Notes: generated from the letters alone by a model not told the origin. A stretch of 64,000 nt of DNA from an uncultured Anaerolineae bacterium (GCA_937995825.1 CALKJO010000002.1:434001-498000), one strand, 5' to 3'; counted from the stretch's first letter, positions 16,609 through 24,727 are shown. Numbers and translations are program-made.

Positions 16609-18087
16609 ATGACCGCAAAAGCCCTGACCACCCGCCAGATCATCCGCGCCGCGCTCGTGGTGATCTTGGGATTCATCGCCAGCGGCGCCCTCGGACTGGC
16701 GCGCACGGGTATTTTCTCCGTCACATTCGGCGCCGGTGACGCGCTCGACGCCTTCTATGCCGCGCAGCGCATCCCGGAACTGCTGTTCGTGCTGGTCGCG
16801 GGCGGCGCGCTCGGATCGTCGTTCATCCCGGTCTTTTCGCGTCTGCTCACCCGCGACGACCCAGCGAGCGCGTGGCGGCTTGCCAGCGCCGTCATGACCT
16901 GCGCCGGAGTTGCGGCGGCGCTGCTGGCGCTGATCGCGGCGCTTCTCGCGCCCTGGTTCGTCCCAAATTTGCTCGTCCCCGGCGCATCGACCGCCATGAA
17001 GCTGCTCACCACCCAGCTCACCCAGCCCATGCTGATCACCGTCGTCATCTTCAGCGTCAGCGGGCTGCTGATGGGCATCCTCAACACGCAGGGGGTCTTT
17101 TCTTTGCCCGCGCTCGCCGCCAGCGCCAAGAACATCGGCGAGATCATCGGCGCGCTGCTGATCGTCCCGCTCATCCCGACCTGGGGCGCGTCGGCGGCGC
17201 ATTTGGGACACAGCCCCATCTGGGGCATCGTTGAGCGCGGTTTTCCCGCCCAGACCGGGGTATTCGGGCTGGCATACGGGGCGATCCTTGGCGCGGCGCT
17301 CCATTTGCTGGTGCAGACGCCGGGCTTGATCCGCCTCTATCGCAAATTTCCGTCAGCGCGGCTGCGCTGGCAGCCCGATCCTCGCGTGGCGGGCGTGGGG
17401 GAGGTGCTGCGGCTGATGCTGCCGCGCGTGTTTGGGCTGGCGATCACGCAGATCAACTTCCTGGTCAATGTCGTCCTCACCTCCGGCATGATCGCCGGCA
17501 GCCGGACGGCGCTCACCACCGCCTGGACGCTCATGTTCTTCGCGCTGGGCATCATCGGGCAGAGCGTCGGCACGGCGCTGTTTCCCACTCTGGCGGCGCT
17601 CGCTGCGTCGGGTGACTTTGCCGGCTTTCGGCGGCGCCTGAGCGGCGCGCTGCGCGGCGTGACGCTGCTGGCGATCCCCGCGACCATCGGCATGATCGCC
17701 CTGGGTGAGTGGGGCATCGGGCTGCTCTTCGAGCGCATCTTCGGCGGCGGCGCATGGACTGCCGACGACACCCGCGCCACCGCCTGGGCGCTGACCTTCT
17801 TCGCCGTTGGCGTGGTCGGTCATGCCCTGCTGGAAGTCCTCTCGCGTGGGTTTTACGCCCTGTCCGACACGCGCACGCCCGTCCTGATCGGCGCAGGGGC
17901 GATGATCGCCAATATCGCCCTCAGCCTGATCCTGATCCGCGTCATCGGCGATCCCGCCAGCCTGACGCGCGGGACGTTCGCCGGGCTGGCGCTGGCAAAT
18001 TCGGTCACGACGCTGGTCGAAGCCGGCGTTCTCTGGCTGCTCCTGCGCCGCCGCCTCGTTCGCATCCAGACCTTGACTCCGGTCTGA
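16609..18087 (+). CDS. murJ: Lipid II flippase MurJ (MviN family)
   Basis: A 492-residue protein with about fourteen membrane helices of the MATE-like MOP superfamily. MurJ moves lipid II, the peptidoglycan precursor, across the cytoplasmic membrane. Family segments are seen: SGALGLARTGIFSVTFGAGDALDAFYAAQRIPELL near the N-terminus (GDALDAF is the hallmark), then AGGALGSSFIPVFSRL, LPRVFGLAITQINFLVN and SRGFYALSDTRTPVLIG near the end. ATG 16609 starts just before the first helix. An upstream in-frame codon lies inside the intergenic palindrome. The gene converges with the PucC-like transporter gene. Confidence 0.93.
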   Translation: MTAKALTTRQIIRAALVVILGFIASGALGLARTGIFSVTFGAGDALDAFYAAQRIPELLFVLVAGGALGSSFIPVFSRLLTRDDPASAWRLASAVMTCAGVAAALLALIAALLAPWFVPNLLVPGASTAMKLLTTQLTQPMLITVVIFSVSGLLMGILNTQGVFSLPALAASAKNIGEIIGALLIVPLIPTWGASAAHLGHSPIWGIVERGFPAQTGVFGLAYGAILGAALHLLVQTPGLIRLYRKFPSARLRWQPDPRVAGVGEVLRLMLPRVFGLAITQINFLVNVVLTSGMIAGSRTALTTAWTLMFFALGIIGQSVGTALFPTLAALAASGDFAGFRRRLSGALRGVTLLAIPATIGMIALGEWGIGLLFERIFGGGAWTADDTRATAWALTFFAVGVVGHALLEVLSRGFYALSDTRTPVLIGAGAMIANIALSLILIRVIGDPASLTRGTFAGLALANSVTTLVEAGVLWLLLRRRLVRIQTLTPV

Positions 18088-18118
18088 AAAATCCCAAATC
18101 GGGGTTATTTCCCAAACT

Positions 18119-18146
18119 TATCCCAAATCTGGGATATTTTGGGATA
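18119..18146. terminator. Hairpin between convergent genes
   Basis: TATCCCAAA (18119-18127) and TTTGGGATA (18138-18146) pair perfectly around a 10-base loop, in the gap between the stops of murJ (18087) and the minus-strand transporter gene (18215). The unit TCCCAAA also occurs at 18092 and 18110, so alternative pairings exist. A GGGTTTT tract follows on the plus strand. It probably ends transcription from one or both sides. Confidence 0.5.
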
Positions 18147-18214
18147 TGTGGGTTTTAAGACAGGATGAAATAAATGGAAGCATCAAAACTTTCACCTCAT
18201 TTCTCATCACTCCC

Positions 18215-19633
18215 TTAATCCAGCGCCCCCGCGAAGACCGCTGCCGCGTCGATGCTTGCTTCGCGCTTGAATTCATTGGCGTGAACGCCGCTGAGCGCCC
18301 ACAGCGCCGCCGCCAGCCCGACCGCGCCGATGGCGAACGCCGCGCCGTAGGCGATAGTCACCTCTCCGCTGATCGCCAGCCCGAGATCGCGCAGCAAGCC
18401 GCCGCCGCTGACGCCCAGCCCACGCGCAAACGTCACCACCAGCGTCCAGAAGCCGAGAAATGTGCCGGCGCGCCCGAACGGACTCATGTCCATCATCAGC
18501 CCCAGCGTGCCGACATTCCAGATGCCCAACCCCAGACCGAGCAGGATCAGCCCAGGCGTGACCAGCCCGCGAATCTCCGCGACCGAGGAGATGGCGAACG
18601 CGACGAACGTCGCCAGCAGCAGCCCGACGCCGACACAGCTCATGACCGTATTGGTCAGGCGTTTGAAGCGGCGCGACAAAATCAGAAAGGCAATCGTCCC
18701 CAGAATCGCCATGCTCCCCCAATACGCGGCGAATCGGGTGGTGATGCGCGGTTCCATGCCGAAGACATCCGCCGCGAATGGTTCCAGGATCAAATCCTGC
18801 GTAAAAGCGAACAACATCGACAGACTCAGATACCAGAAGAAAAAGCGCGTCCGGCGGTCGTTCCATGCCAGCTTGAGGTCGCCGCGCAGCGTAGTTTTGA
18901 CGCGCTCAGCGGCGGCTCTGAACACGCTCGGCTGAACGCGCTTTTCCTCGCCAAACAGCGACACAAACCACAATCCCGCCAGCAGCACGGCGGCGAATAT
19001 AAACAAATACTGAAGATCCTCAGGCGTGAAGGCCAGCGTGTGGAGTTCACCATCCGCGCCCAGCACAGTTGCTTCGATGGCGCGCTCCGGCGACGGCTCC
19101 GGCAGCAGCGACCCGAACAGCACGCCGCCGATGGTGAAGCCGATCAGCAGAAACGTCCAGACGATGCCGACGGCGCGCCCGCGCTGATGATCGGGGCTGC
19201 GATCATAGATGAGCGCCAGAAAGGTGCTGCCGGAGATCGCCGTCCCCATGCTGAACAAAAGCAGCGCCAGCGTCAGCACGATCCAGTCGAGCGCGTCGGC
19301 GGTGTCGCCCCGCGCTAGATTGGCGGTCGTCAAGCCGACCATCAGGATGCTCAGCGCCATCATCAGCCGCCCAGCCCAAATCCAGACGATCCGCCGGTAG
19401 CCGCCGACTGCACGCCGGTCGGACATCCGCCCCGCCCAGACCCCCAGCGGCGCAAGGAAATAGCGCAGCGCTATCAAAAGCCCGATAGGGGTGGCGCTGA
19501 AACCGAGATCGCTGATCATGATGCGATTCCAAACGCCGGTGGTCAGCACATCCGCCATGCCGGATCCGAGATGAAACACGCCGATCTTGAGATTGCGACC
19601 GACGGACAGATGCTTTTCCGCTTGATTCTCCAT
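18215..19633 (-). CDS. MFS transporter of the PucC / bacteriochlorophyll-delivery family
   Basis: A 472-residue protein with about twelve membrane helices. The first 60 residues match the PucC/BCD pattern: FHLGSGMADVLTTGVWNRIM, then GLLIALRYFLAPLGVWAGRMSDRR and YRRIVWIWAGRLMM. The last helix and tail, AYGAAFAIGAVGLAAALWALSGVHANEFKREA, match the same family. PucC and its relatives help assemble light-harvesting complexes or deliver bacteriochlorophyll, but relatives also occur outside phototrophs, so phototrophy is only a hint. The start at 19633 is fixed by the promoter: an in-frame ATG at 19678 lies inside the -10 box. GGA 6 bases before 19633 is the ribosome binding site. Confidence 0.75.
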   Translation of the reverse strand: MENQAEKHLSVGRNLKIGVFHLGSGMADVLTTGVWNRIMISDLGFSATPIGLLIALRYFLAPLGVWAGRMSDRRAVGGYRRIVWIWAGRLMMALSILMVGLTTANLARGDTADALDWIVLTLALLLFSMGTAISGSTFLALIYDRSPDHQRGRAVGIVWTFLLIGFTIGGVLFGSLLPEPSPERAIEATVLGADGELHTLAFTPEDLQYLFIFAAVLLAGLWFVSLFGEEKRVQPSVFRAAAERVKTTLRGDLKLAWNDRRTRFFFWYLSLSMLFAFTQDLILEPFAADVFGMEPRITTRFAAYWGSMAILGTIAFLILSRRFKRLTNTVMSCVGVGLLLATFVAFAISSVAEIRGLVTPGLILLGLGLGIWNVGTLGLMMDMSPFGRAGTFLGFWTLVVTFARGLGVSGGGLLRDLGLAISGEVTIAYGAAFAIGAVGLAAALWALSGVHANEFKREASIDAAAVFAGALD

Positions 19634-19676
19634 ATCTATTCCGTTTTTTATAGATTTTTGCAGAATTTGCTCCCAC

Positions 19677-19706
19677 ATTATAAGTGAGACACGGCGCCAA
19701 AGTCAA
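19677..19706 (-). promoter_or_regulatory. Near-consensus sigma-70 promoter of the PucC-like gene
   Basis: On the minus strand, TTGACT (19706-19701) and TATAAT (19682-19677) are 18 bases apart, matching consensus in 5 of 6 and 6 of 6 bases. Transcription should start near 19670 and give a leader of about 37 bases to ATG 19633. Confidence 0.72.
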
Positions 19707-19728
19707 CGTGGGGAATCGGGACAGGTGG

Positions 19729-19804
19729 TGAAAAAAGTCAAGCGCGCTAAGCGGCTGTCATTTTAGTGAAAAAAATTTGATCTTGAAAAAAAATTCGTGA
19801 AAAA
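19729..19804. repeat. Four TGAAAAA A-tract repeats, likely curved DNA
   Basis: TGAAAAA-type units of 7-10 bases begin at 19729, 19767, 19784 and 19798, in an AT-rich block between two divergent genes. Closely spaced A-tracts bend DNA and can act as UP elements or sites for nucleoid proteins. This stretch stands out against the GC-rich window. Confidence 0.45.
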
Positions 19805-19839
19805 GGTGGCGGAAACCACTCAACTGCGACTGAACGAAT

Positions 19840-19845
19840 TATAAT
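19840..19845 (+). promoter_or_regulatory. -10 box for the receiver-domain gene
   Basis: TATAAT, a perfect -10 consensus, lies 42 bases before ATG 19888 in an AT-rich block. There is no good -35 at 17 bases. The A-tract region just upstream may compensate. Confidence 0.42.
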
Positions 19846-19887
19846 TTATACGACGATGGTTTCAGTCACAAGAGCAGGAGGAAAGAT

Positions 19888-20385
19888 ATGTATCAGCCGC
19901 TCGCGCTGGTTGTAGAAAGCAATGCCGTTTCTCTGCGCATATTAAGCGCCGCGCTCGACACCCTCCATGTGAAGTATAAACGAAACACGTCAGGAAAATG
20001 CGTAATTGAGCAAGCGCGCACCATGACACCGCGTCCCGACGTGATCCTGCTCGATCTCGATCTGCCTCAGGGTAACGCCCTGGAGATCGCCGCCGCGCTG
20101 CGCGCTGATCCCGCCACCCGCCTTATTCCGATTATTCTAATCGCAGATGAAAACGTCTTCGCGTCGCTTCCGCACCCTCGGCAGAGATGGTTTGCCGGAA
20201 CCATTGCTAAACCGATCTCCAGACCTGTTCTCACCGCGCTGATCGCTCAGATTGTGTCGCAAACGCAGCGCTCGTCGTCGGCAAATGAACCAGGGGCGGA
20301 AAGCCGCCTCTGTTTACCTTGCGCTTACCCCGCCGCGCCCTCTGACCCGCACAGCTCAAACCCAAATGCTGCGCCGTCCACCTGA
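19888..20385 (+). CDS. Stand-alone response-regulator receiver protein
   Basis: A 165-residue protein with one receiver (CheY-like) domain over residues 1-125. The phosphoacceptor Asp is D56 in DVILLDLDLPQGNALE, and the conserved Lys is K108 in TIAKPIS. The acidic pair at the end of strand 1 is reduced to Glu-Ser (VVESN), and the Thr/Ser switch position after strand 4 is Ala (IILIADEN). Phosphorylation is possible but signalling may be weakened. No output domain is present. The last 40 residues are Ser/Pro-rich and run 61 bases into the convergent gene, so they may be a read-through tail. GGAGG just before the ATG is a strong ribosome binding site. Confidence 0.8.
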   Translation: MYQPLALVVESNAVSLRILSAALDTLHVKYKRNTSGKCVIEQARTMTPRPDVILLDLDLPQGNALEIAAALRADPATRLIPIILIADENVFASLPHPRQRWFAGTIAKPISRPVLTALIAQIVSQTQRSSSANEPGAESRLCLPCAYPAAPSDPHSSNPNAAPST

Positions 20386-20786
20386 ATCCAGCCCTGGATC
20401 GACGCCAGCTCAAGCGTGATCAGGATGTTCAGCCACGTCCCGCCGTCCACCCGCTGGATCGCTCCCACCTGAAACGGCGTTTCCGCGGTGAGCATGGCAA
20501 TCGCCTGCGCCGATGCCTCCGCCCGCGTCCGAATCGACAGCGCGCCCTCGATCAGTCGGAAACAGAGCTGGTCGGTCAGGGATGGGAGCGCCTGCGCCCG
20601 CCCTAAGATTGTGGAACCGCCGCTCAGCTCCCGATCATCGAACGGGATCGCGGATGGCGTTGGCGTCAGCCGCTGGATGGTCGGCGCACCGCTGACGCGC
20701 ACCAGCTCCGCCCGCAGCGCCGCCGCCAGCGCCGCCATCAGCAGCAGCGCCGCCATCAGGACGCGCAGATACACTGTTTTCCTCAT
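20325..20786 (-). CDS. Secreted or anchored protein with an SH3-like C-terminus
   Basis: A 153-residue protein with an N-terminal hydrophobic segment (VYLRVLMAALLLMAALAAAL) that is a signal peptide or anchor. It has a Thr/Pro-rich spacer and a C-terminal region, VGAIQRVDGGTWLNILITLELASIQGWIQVDGAAF, with the DGTWL...GWI spacing of bacterial SH3 (SH3b) domains. Such domains often bind cell-wall peptides. GGGAGGG 6 bases before ATG 20786 supports the start. Its 3' end overlaps the convergent receiver gene by 61 bases. Confidence 0.62.
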   Translation of the reverse strand: MRKTVYLRVLMAALLLMAALAAALRAELVRVSGAPTIQRLTPTPSAIPFDDRELSGGSTILGRAQALPSLTDQLCFRLIEGALSIRTRAEASAQAIAMLTAETPFQVGAIQRVDGGTWLNILITLELASIQGWIQVDGAAFGFELCGSEGAAG

Positions 20787-20887
20787 GAGTTGCCCTCCCG
20801 TGCTGCCATTATGACAACATGGTACATCGAATTGCAGATGGCGGCGCAGCCAAGATGAGTGAATGATCAGTAACTGCGCCCATCGGC

Positions 20888-20916
20888 TTGACTGCGATCC
20901 TGCGCCGCCATATGAT
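20888..20916 (+). promoter_or_regulatory. Promoter of the TetR-type regulator gene
   Basis: TTGACT (20888-20893) and TATGAT (20911-20916) are exactly 17 bases apart, matching consensus in 5 of 6 bases each. The start site would fall near 20923, inside the palindrome at 20917-20934 that immediately follows the -10 box. Confidence 0.7.
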
Positions 20917-20934
20917 ACCTACAGAATTGTAGGT
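20917..20934. promoter_or_regulatory. Palindromic operator, probable TetR autoregulation site
   Basis: ACCTACA-GAAT-TGTAGGT has perfect 7-base inverted arms. It sits between the -10 box and the start codon (ATG 20944), covering the predicted transcription start. This is where a TetR-family repressor would block its own promoter. The link to this particular regulator is inferred from position. Confidence 0.65.
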
Positions 20935-20943
20935 AGAGATGCG

Positions 20944-21552
20944 ATGCTGAATTCGGACGCGCGCCAACGGGTATTAGATGCGGCGGAAAAGCTGTTTATG
21001 GAGCGCGGCTACCGCGCCGTCACGCTCAAAGACATTGCCGCTCAGATCGGCATTCGCCATGCGTCGCTCTATCATCATGTCCCCGGCGGCAAGCAGGAAT
21101 TGTTCATTGAAGTGACCGAGCGCAATCTCGCCCGTCACCGCGAAGGGATCGCCGCTGCGATTGCCAACAGCCCGCAGGATGTCCGTGCGCAGTTGAAGGC
21201 AGTCGCCGACTGGCTGATCGCGCAGCCGCCGATGGACTTGATCCGTATGGTCAATTCAGATATGCCCGCCATCGACCCGCGCCAAGCCTGGCGGCTCTCG
21301 CAGATGGCATCCGACGCCATGATCGAGCCGCTGCATGCGCTGCTCAAGCAGGCGCAGGCGCGCGGCGAGATCGCGCATGACGATCTGGGCGTGATCGCAG
21401 GCGGACTGCTGGGGATGATCGAGAGCATCCACGCCGTCCCGACTGAGGCGCTCCATCAGCGCGGCATCCCGCTGGATCGGCATGACATGGCGCACACGCT
21501 GATCGATGCCCTGCTCGATGGCTTGATGCGGCGGGATGAGCCGACCACATAA
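20944..21552 (+). CDS. TetR/AcrR-family transcriptional regulator
   Basis: A 202-residue regulator. Residues about 8-55 form the TetR DNA-binding domain: RQRVLDAAEKLFMERGYRAVT, then the helix-turn-helix LKDIAAQIGIRHASLYHHV. The rest is the helical ligand-binding and dimer domain. ATG 20944 is chosen because the only upstream in-frame ATG lies before the promoter. It is followed by genes for an ABC exporter in the same direction, so it probably represses that exporter as well as itself until a ligand, likely a toxic compound, is bound. Confidence 0.92.
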   Translation: MLNSDARQRVLDAAEKLFMERGYRAVTLKDIAAQIGIRHASLYHHVPGGKQELFIEVTERNLARHREGIAAAIANSPQDVRAQLKAVADWLIAQPPMDLIRMVNSDMPAIDPRQAWRLSQMASDAMIEPLHALLKQAQARGEIAHDDLGVIAGGLLGMIESIHAVPTEALHQRGIPLDRHDMAHTLIDALLDGLMRRDEPTT

Positions 21553-21644
21553 AAAAAAAACTTTCTTGGCTTTCTTTGTGAGCTGACCAACGATGATTTT
21601 GTGGATGCTGGTGAGCGATTTAGGCGTAATGGGAGCATGGTTTT

Positions 21645-22625
21645 ATGTCGAGTCGTAATCGAGAGATCACAGCGGAGAATCTAGTCAAGCAGTACGGGGA
21701 CTTCACCGCCGTTGATGGCGTATCCTTCAAAGTGCGTTCTGGGGAGATTTTCGGGTTTTTGGGTCCGAACGGCGCGGGTAAAAGCACCACCGTAGCCATG
21801 CTGACGACGCTGGCGCTGCCTACGTCCGGACGGGCGACCGTCGGCGGCTTCGATGTGGTGACGCAGGCGGGGCAGGTGCGCGAGATCGCTGGCGTCGCAT
21901 TGCAGGAGATCGGGCTTGACCCGCTGATGAAGCCGTTGGAACTGCTCACCATTCAGGGGCAGTTGTTCGGGATGAGCCGCCGCGACGCGCTCGCGCGCGC
22001 CAGGCAGCTTCTGGAGCTGGTCAAATTGAGCGAATTCACCGACCGGCGCGTCGGCAAGTATTCGGGCGGGATGCGCCGCCGGCTCGATCTGGCGCTGGCG
22101 CTGGTGCATCAGCCGGATGTGCTGTTTCTGGATGAGCCGACGACCGGACTCGATCCCGCCAGCCGCCGCGACATCTGGACGGAAGTTCGCCGCCTCAACC
22201 GCGAGGAAGGGATGACGATCTTCCTGACCACGCAGTATCTCGAAGAAGCCGATGAACTGGCAGATCGCATCGCCATCATCAATCGCGGCAAGATCGCTGT
22301 CGAAGGCAAGCCAGAAGACCTGAAACGCGGACTCGGCGCAGAGTCGATCAATGTCACCTTCGGCGATGAGGACACCGCGCTGCAAGCCGCCGATATGCTC
22401 ATCCCGCACGCTGACCGCATTCAGACCGACCGCCGCACTGTTCGCCTGTATTTGAACGGCGCGGCTGCCGCTGTCCCCAATGTCGTCAGCCGTCTGAACG
22501 AAACCGGCATGACGCCCGTCTCACTGACGCTCACCCAGCCGACGCTGGATGATGTCTTCCTTCAGGTGACCGGTCAGCGCTTCGCCAGCGAAGCCGCCGA
22601 CGCTGCGCAGCCCGAAGCCGCCTAG
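21645..22625 (+). CDS. ABC exporter ATPase, DrrA/daunorubicin-resistance type
   Basis: A 326-residue ABC ATPase. Walker A is GPNGAGKST (about 44-52), the signature is YSGGMRRRLDLA, Walker B is VLFLDEPTTGLDP, and the switch region is IFLTTQYLEEADELADR. The C-terminal 80 residues (NVTFGDEDTALQAADML.., LTLTQPTLDDVFLQVTGQ) are the DrrA-type extension. The subunit powers export by the membrane partner encoded 45 bases downstream. GGGAG 9 bases before ATG 21645 is the ribosome binding site. The upstream TetR gene suggests inducible drug or lipid efflux. Confidence 0.92.
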   Translation: MSSRNREITAENLVKQYGDFTAVDGVSFKVRSGEIFGFLGPNGAGKSTTVAMLTTLALPTSGRATVGGFDVVTQAGQVREIAGVALQEIGLDPLMKPLELLTIQGQLFGMSRRDALARARQLLELVKLSEFTDRRVGKYSGGMRRRLDLALALVHQPDVLFLDEPTTGLDPASRRDIWTEVRRLNREEGMTIFLTTQYLEEADELADRIAIINRGKIAVEGKPEDLKRGLGAESINVTFGDEDTALQAADMLIPHADRIQTDRRTVRLYLNGAAAAVPNVVSRLNETGMTPVSLTLTQPTLDDVFLQVTGQRFASEAADAAQPEAA

Positions 22626-22670
22626 GTTACAATCACAGCTAGCTTTATTATCAATTAGGAGATCACCCTC

Positions 22671-23519
22671 ATGACCACGATGAGTCCGAGTTCCGCGCGC
22701 ATCGCCACAACCGAACGGCGCGCTGTCAGCGTCAGCAAGAGCGGGATGCCGTTTCTGCTGCAAGTCTCCATGCTGACGATCCGCAATCTGAAAACGACCT
22801 TCCGCACGCCCGCCGCGGTCATTCCGGGCTTGCTCATCAGCGGCTTCTTCCTGCTGGTCTACAACGACTCGCTCGGCGGCGCAGCGGGCTTCATCCCCGG
22901 CTTGGGCGCAAACAGTTATCTCGGCTTCATCCTGCCGCTGTCGATCATCAGCGCGGCGCTGTCGGGGGCGAGTCTGGCGGGCGAGAGCGTTGTGCGCGAC
23001 ATCGAGAATGGCTACTGGGATAAGCTCTCGCTGACTCCCGTCAGCCGGGGCGCGATGGTGCTGAGCGCGATGATCGCCGGCGCGGTCGGGCTGCTACTGC
23101 AGACGACCATCGTCATGACCATCGGCGTGCTGATGGGGCTGGAGTCGGTCACCGGCATCGTCGGCATCTTGGCGGTGCTGGGCTATTCGCTGCTGGTTGG
23201 CGTCGCGTTCAGCGGGCTGACGGTCGGCGTCGGCTTGATGACGGGCAGTGGCGCGGCGACTCAGGGGGCGGCGTTCCTGTTCTTCCCGCTCTCATTCCTG
23301 ACCGCAACCTTCGTGCCGGTCAACCTGCTGACGGGCTGGGTGCGCACCGCCGCCGAATATAACCCCGTCACCTACATCCTCGAAGCCATGCGCGCCGTCC
23401 TCAATTCCGGCTGGGACACCGAGATCATGCTGCGCGGGCTGTCCTCATGCCTGGCGATGGCGCTGGTGCTGTATGCGTTCGCGTTCTTCGGGCTGCGCGC
23501 GCGCCTGAAGCGGCGCTAA
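22671..23519 (+). CDS. ABC-2 type exporter permease, DrrB type
   Basis: A 282-residue membrane protein with about six helices of the ABC-2 family. An N-terminal cytoplasmic helix leads into LTIRNLKTTFRTPAAVIPGLLISGFFLLVYND, and the family segment FLFFPLSFLTATFVPVNLL..WVRTAAEYNPVTYILEAMRAVL is near the C-terminus. It forms the channel for the ATPase encoded just upstream. AGGAG 9 bases before ATG 22671 supports the start. The substrate is unknown. Confidence 0.91.
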   Translation: MTTMSPSSARIATTERRAVSVSKSGMPFLLQVSMLTIRNLKTTFRTPAAVIPGLLISGFFLLVYNDSLGGAAGFIPGLGANSYLGFILPLSIISAALSGASLAGESVVRDIENGYWDKLSLTPVSRGAMVLSAMIAGAVGLLLQTTIVMTIGVLMGLESVTGIVGILAVLGYSLLVGVAFSGLTVGVGLMTGSGAATQGAAFLFFPLSFLTATFVPVNLLTGWVRTAAEYNPVTYILEAMRAVLNSGWDTEIMLRGLSSCLAMALVLYAFAFFGLRARLKRR

Positions 23520-23524
23520 AGTCA

Positions 23525-23572
23525 GTGATGAGGGATGAGACGCACCTAACCAGCGTTCTCATCCCTTATGAC
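23525..23572. terminator. Bidirectional hairpin, GATGAG repeat family
   Basis: GTGATGAGGGATGAGACGC (23525-23543) pairs with the segment at 23553-23572 (GCGTTCTCATCCCTTATGAC) in an 18-pair stem with one mismatch and one bulged T. It sits in the 58-base gap between the stops of two convergent genes and is followed on the plus strand by CTTTTTC. It is well placed to end both transcripts. The arm sequence recurs at 29464. Confidence 0.72.
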
Positions 23573-23577
23573 CTTTT

Positions 23578-24714
23578 TCATCCTCGCTCAAATGTCAGCA
23601 CGCCGCCTGCGTAGACGATTCGCAGCGTGCCGCCGACGATCTCAAACGTCTCCGCTGATCCCAATGCCCGCAGATATGCCGCTTCCTGCGCCATGATCTC
23701 CGGCGCGCACACCATCCGCGTTGCGCCGAGCGCGGCGAAACTGATCGTGTTCTCGGCGTAGGCATAGCCGCCAAAGTAGCGGTTGCAGCCCGCCGATCCG
23801 CTCACGCCGAGCGCGTCGATGGTCAGATTGATCGCTGTGCCGTCGAGAACGGGCGTTGGCGCATTCGGATCGCCGTAGCTGATCAGGTTCCACGTCCCGC
23901 CGAGCGCGCCCAAAGACGGCGTTGACTCCAGCGGCGGGCGCACTGTCGGCGCGCTGACTCCCGCCACTCGCAGCGACAGCGCGATGCTGTCCAGCACGTC
24001 CGGCACGGGCGCAAAGCGGCTGCCAGGCGCATCGTTCAGCAGCGCGGCGGTCTCCGCGAGATATGCCTCAAAGTTCTCCGCGAAGGCGTCATAGTCGAGA
24101 TTCTCCGGTATCGAACTCGGCAGGACATCCGCCCGCAGCCGGATGCTGATCGCGATGTAGGTCGCGCCGTCCGCGCTGATCCCCTGAAAAGTGTAGGCAG
24201 CGCGCTCCGCCGTCAGCGGCGACACATCCTGTACGTAGATCGTCAGATACCGAATCCCCGTCACCACCCCGTTATCGATATAGAGCGGCTGCGCGCGCAC
24301 GATCTGCATCGCGTTCGCCGGCGGCAGATAGGGCAGCATGGGCGTATCGCCGAGCGCCGAGCCGGTTGCGAATGCCGCCAGATCGGGGCGCTCGCGCAGG
24401 ATCGTTTGTAGCGCTGTCAGCTCCGCCGCGAATATCGGATATGCCGCAAAATCCGCCGTTTTGAAGACATAGACCGAGCCGATCTCAGCCCCGTCTTCAT
24501 CGAGCAGGTCGAAGCGGGTGTGTGCCGGTCGGGGTCCGCCCGGATCGAGCAGATCGACCGGATCAGCGCGCACCGCCGTGACGCGAACGCTCGCCGCCGC
24601 TGCCTCGTCAAACTCGAAGCCGACGCCGTTGAAATCGATCTGATTAACCGCCTGCGCCTGCGCCATCCCCACCGCCGCCATCAACATCAGCGCGGTCGCA
24701 ATCCGTCTGAACAT
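23578..24714 (-). CDS. Secreted META-domain protein
   Basis: A 378-residue protein with a signal peptide (RIATALMLMAAVGMAQAQA). The C-terminal 110 residues are a META (HslJ-like) domain: LGGTWNLISYG, GSAGCNRYFGGYAY, ISFAALGATRMVCAPEIMAQEAAYLRAL and FEIVGGTLRIVYAGGVL, with the conserved cysteine pair. The N-terminal 260 residues form a separate mixed alpha/beta region of unknown family. META domains occur in heat-shock lipoproteins and in putative protease inhibitors; the role here is unknown. AAAGGG precedes ATG 24714. Confidence 0.8.
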   Translation of the reverse strand: MFRRIATALMLMAAVGMAQAQAVNQIDFNGVGFEFDEAAAASVRVTAVRADPVDLLDPGGPRPAHTRFDLLDEDGAEIGSVYVFKTADFAAYPIFAAELTALQTILRERPDLAAFATGSALGDTPMLPYLPPANAMQIVRAQPLYIDNGVVTGIRYLTIYVQDVSPLTAERAAYTFQGISADGATYIAISIRLRADVLPSSIPENLDYDAFAENFEAYLAETAALLNDAPGSRFAPVPDVLDSIALSLRVAGVSAPTVRPPLESTPSLGALGGTWNLISYGDPNAPTPVLDGTAINLTIDALGVSGSAGCNRYFGGYAYAENTISFAALGATRMVCAPEIMAQEAAYLRALGSAETFEIVGGTLRIVYAGGVLTFERG

Positions 24715-24727
24715 GGTTCATCCCTTT

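Noticed and set aside
19633..19678. Start of the PucC-like gene at ATG 19678
   Set aside because: That ATG is part of the TATAAT box of the promoter, so it is not transcribed.
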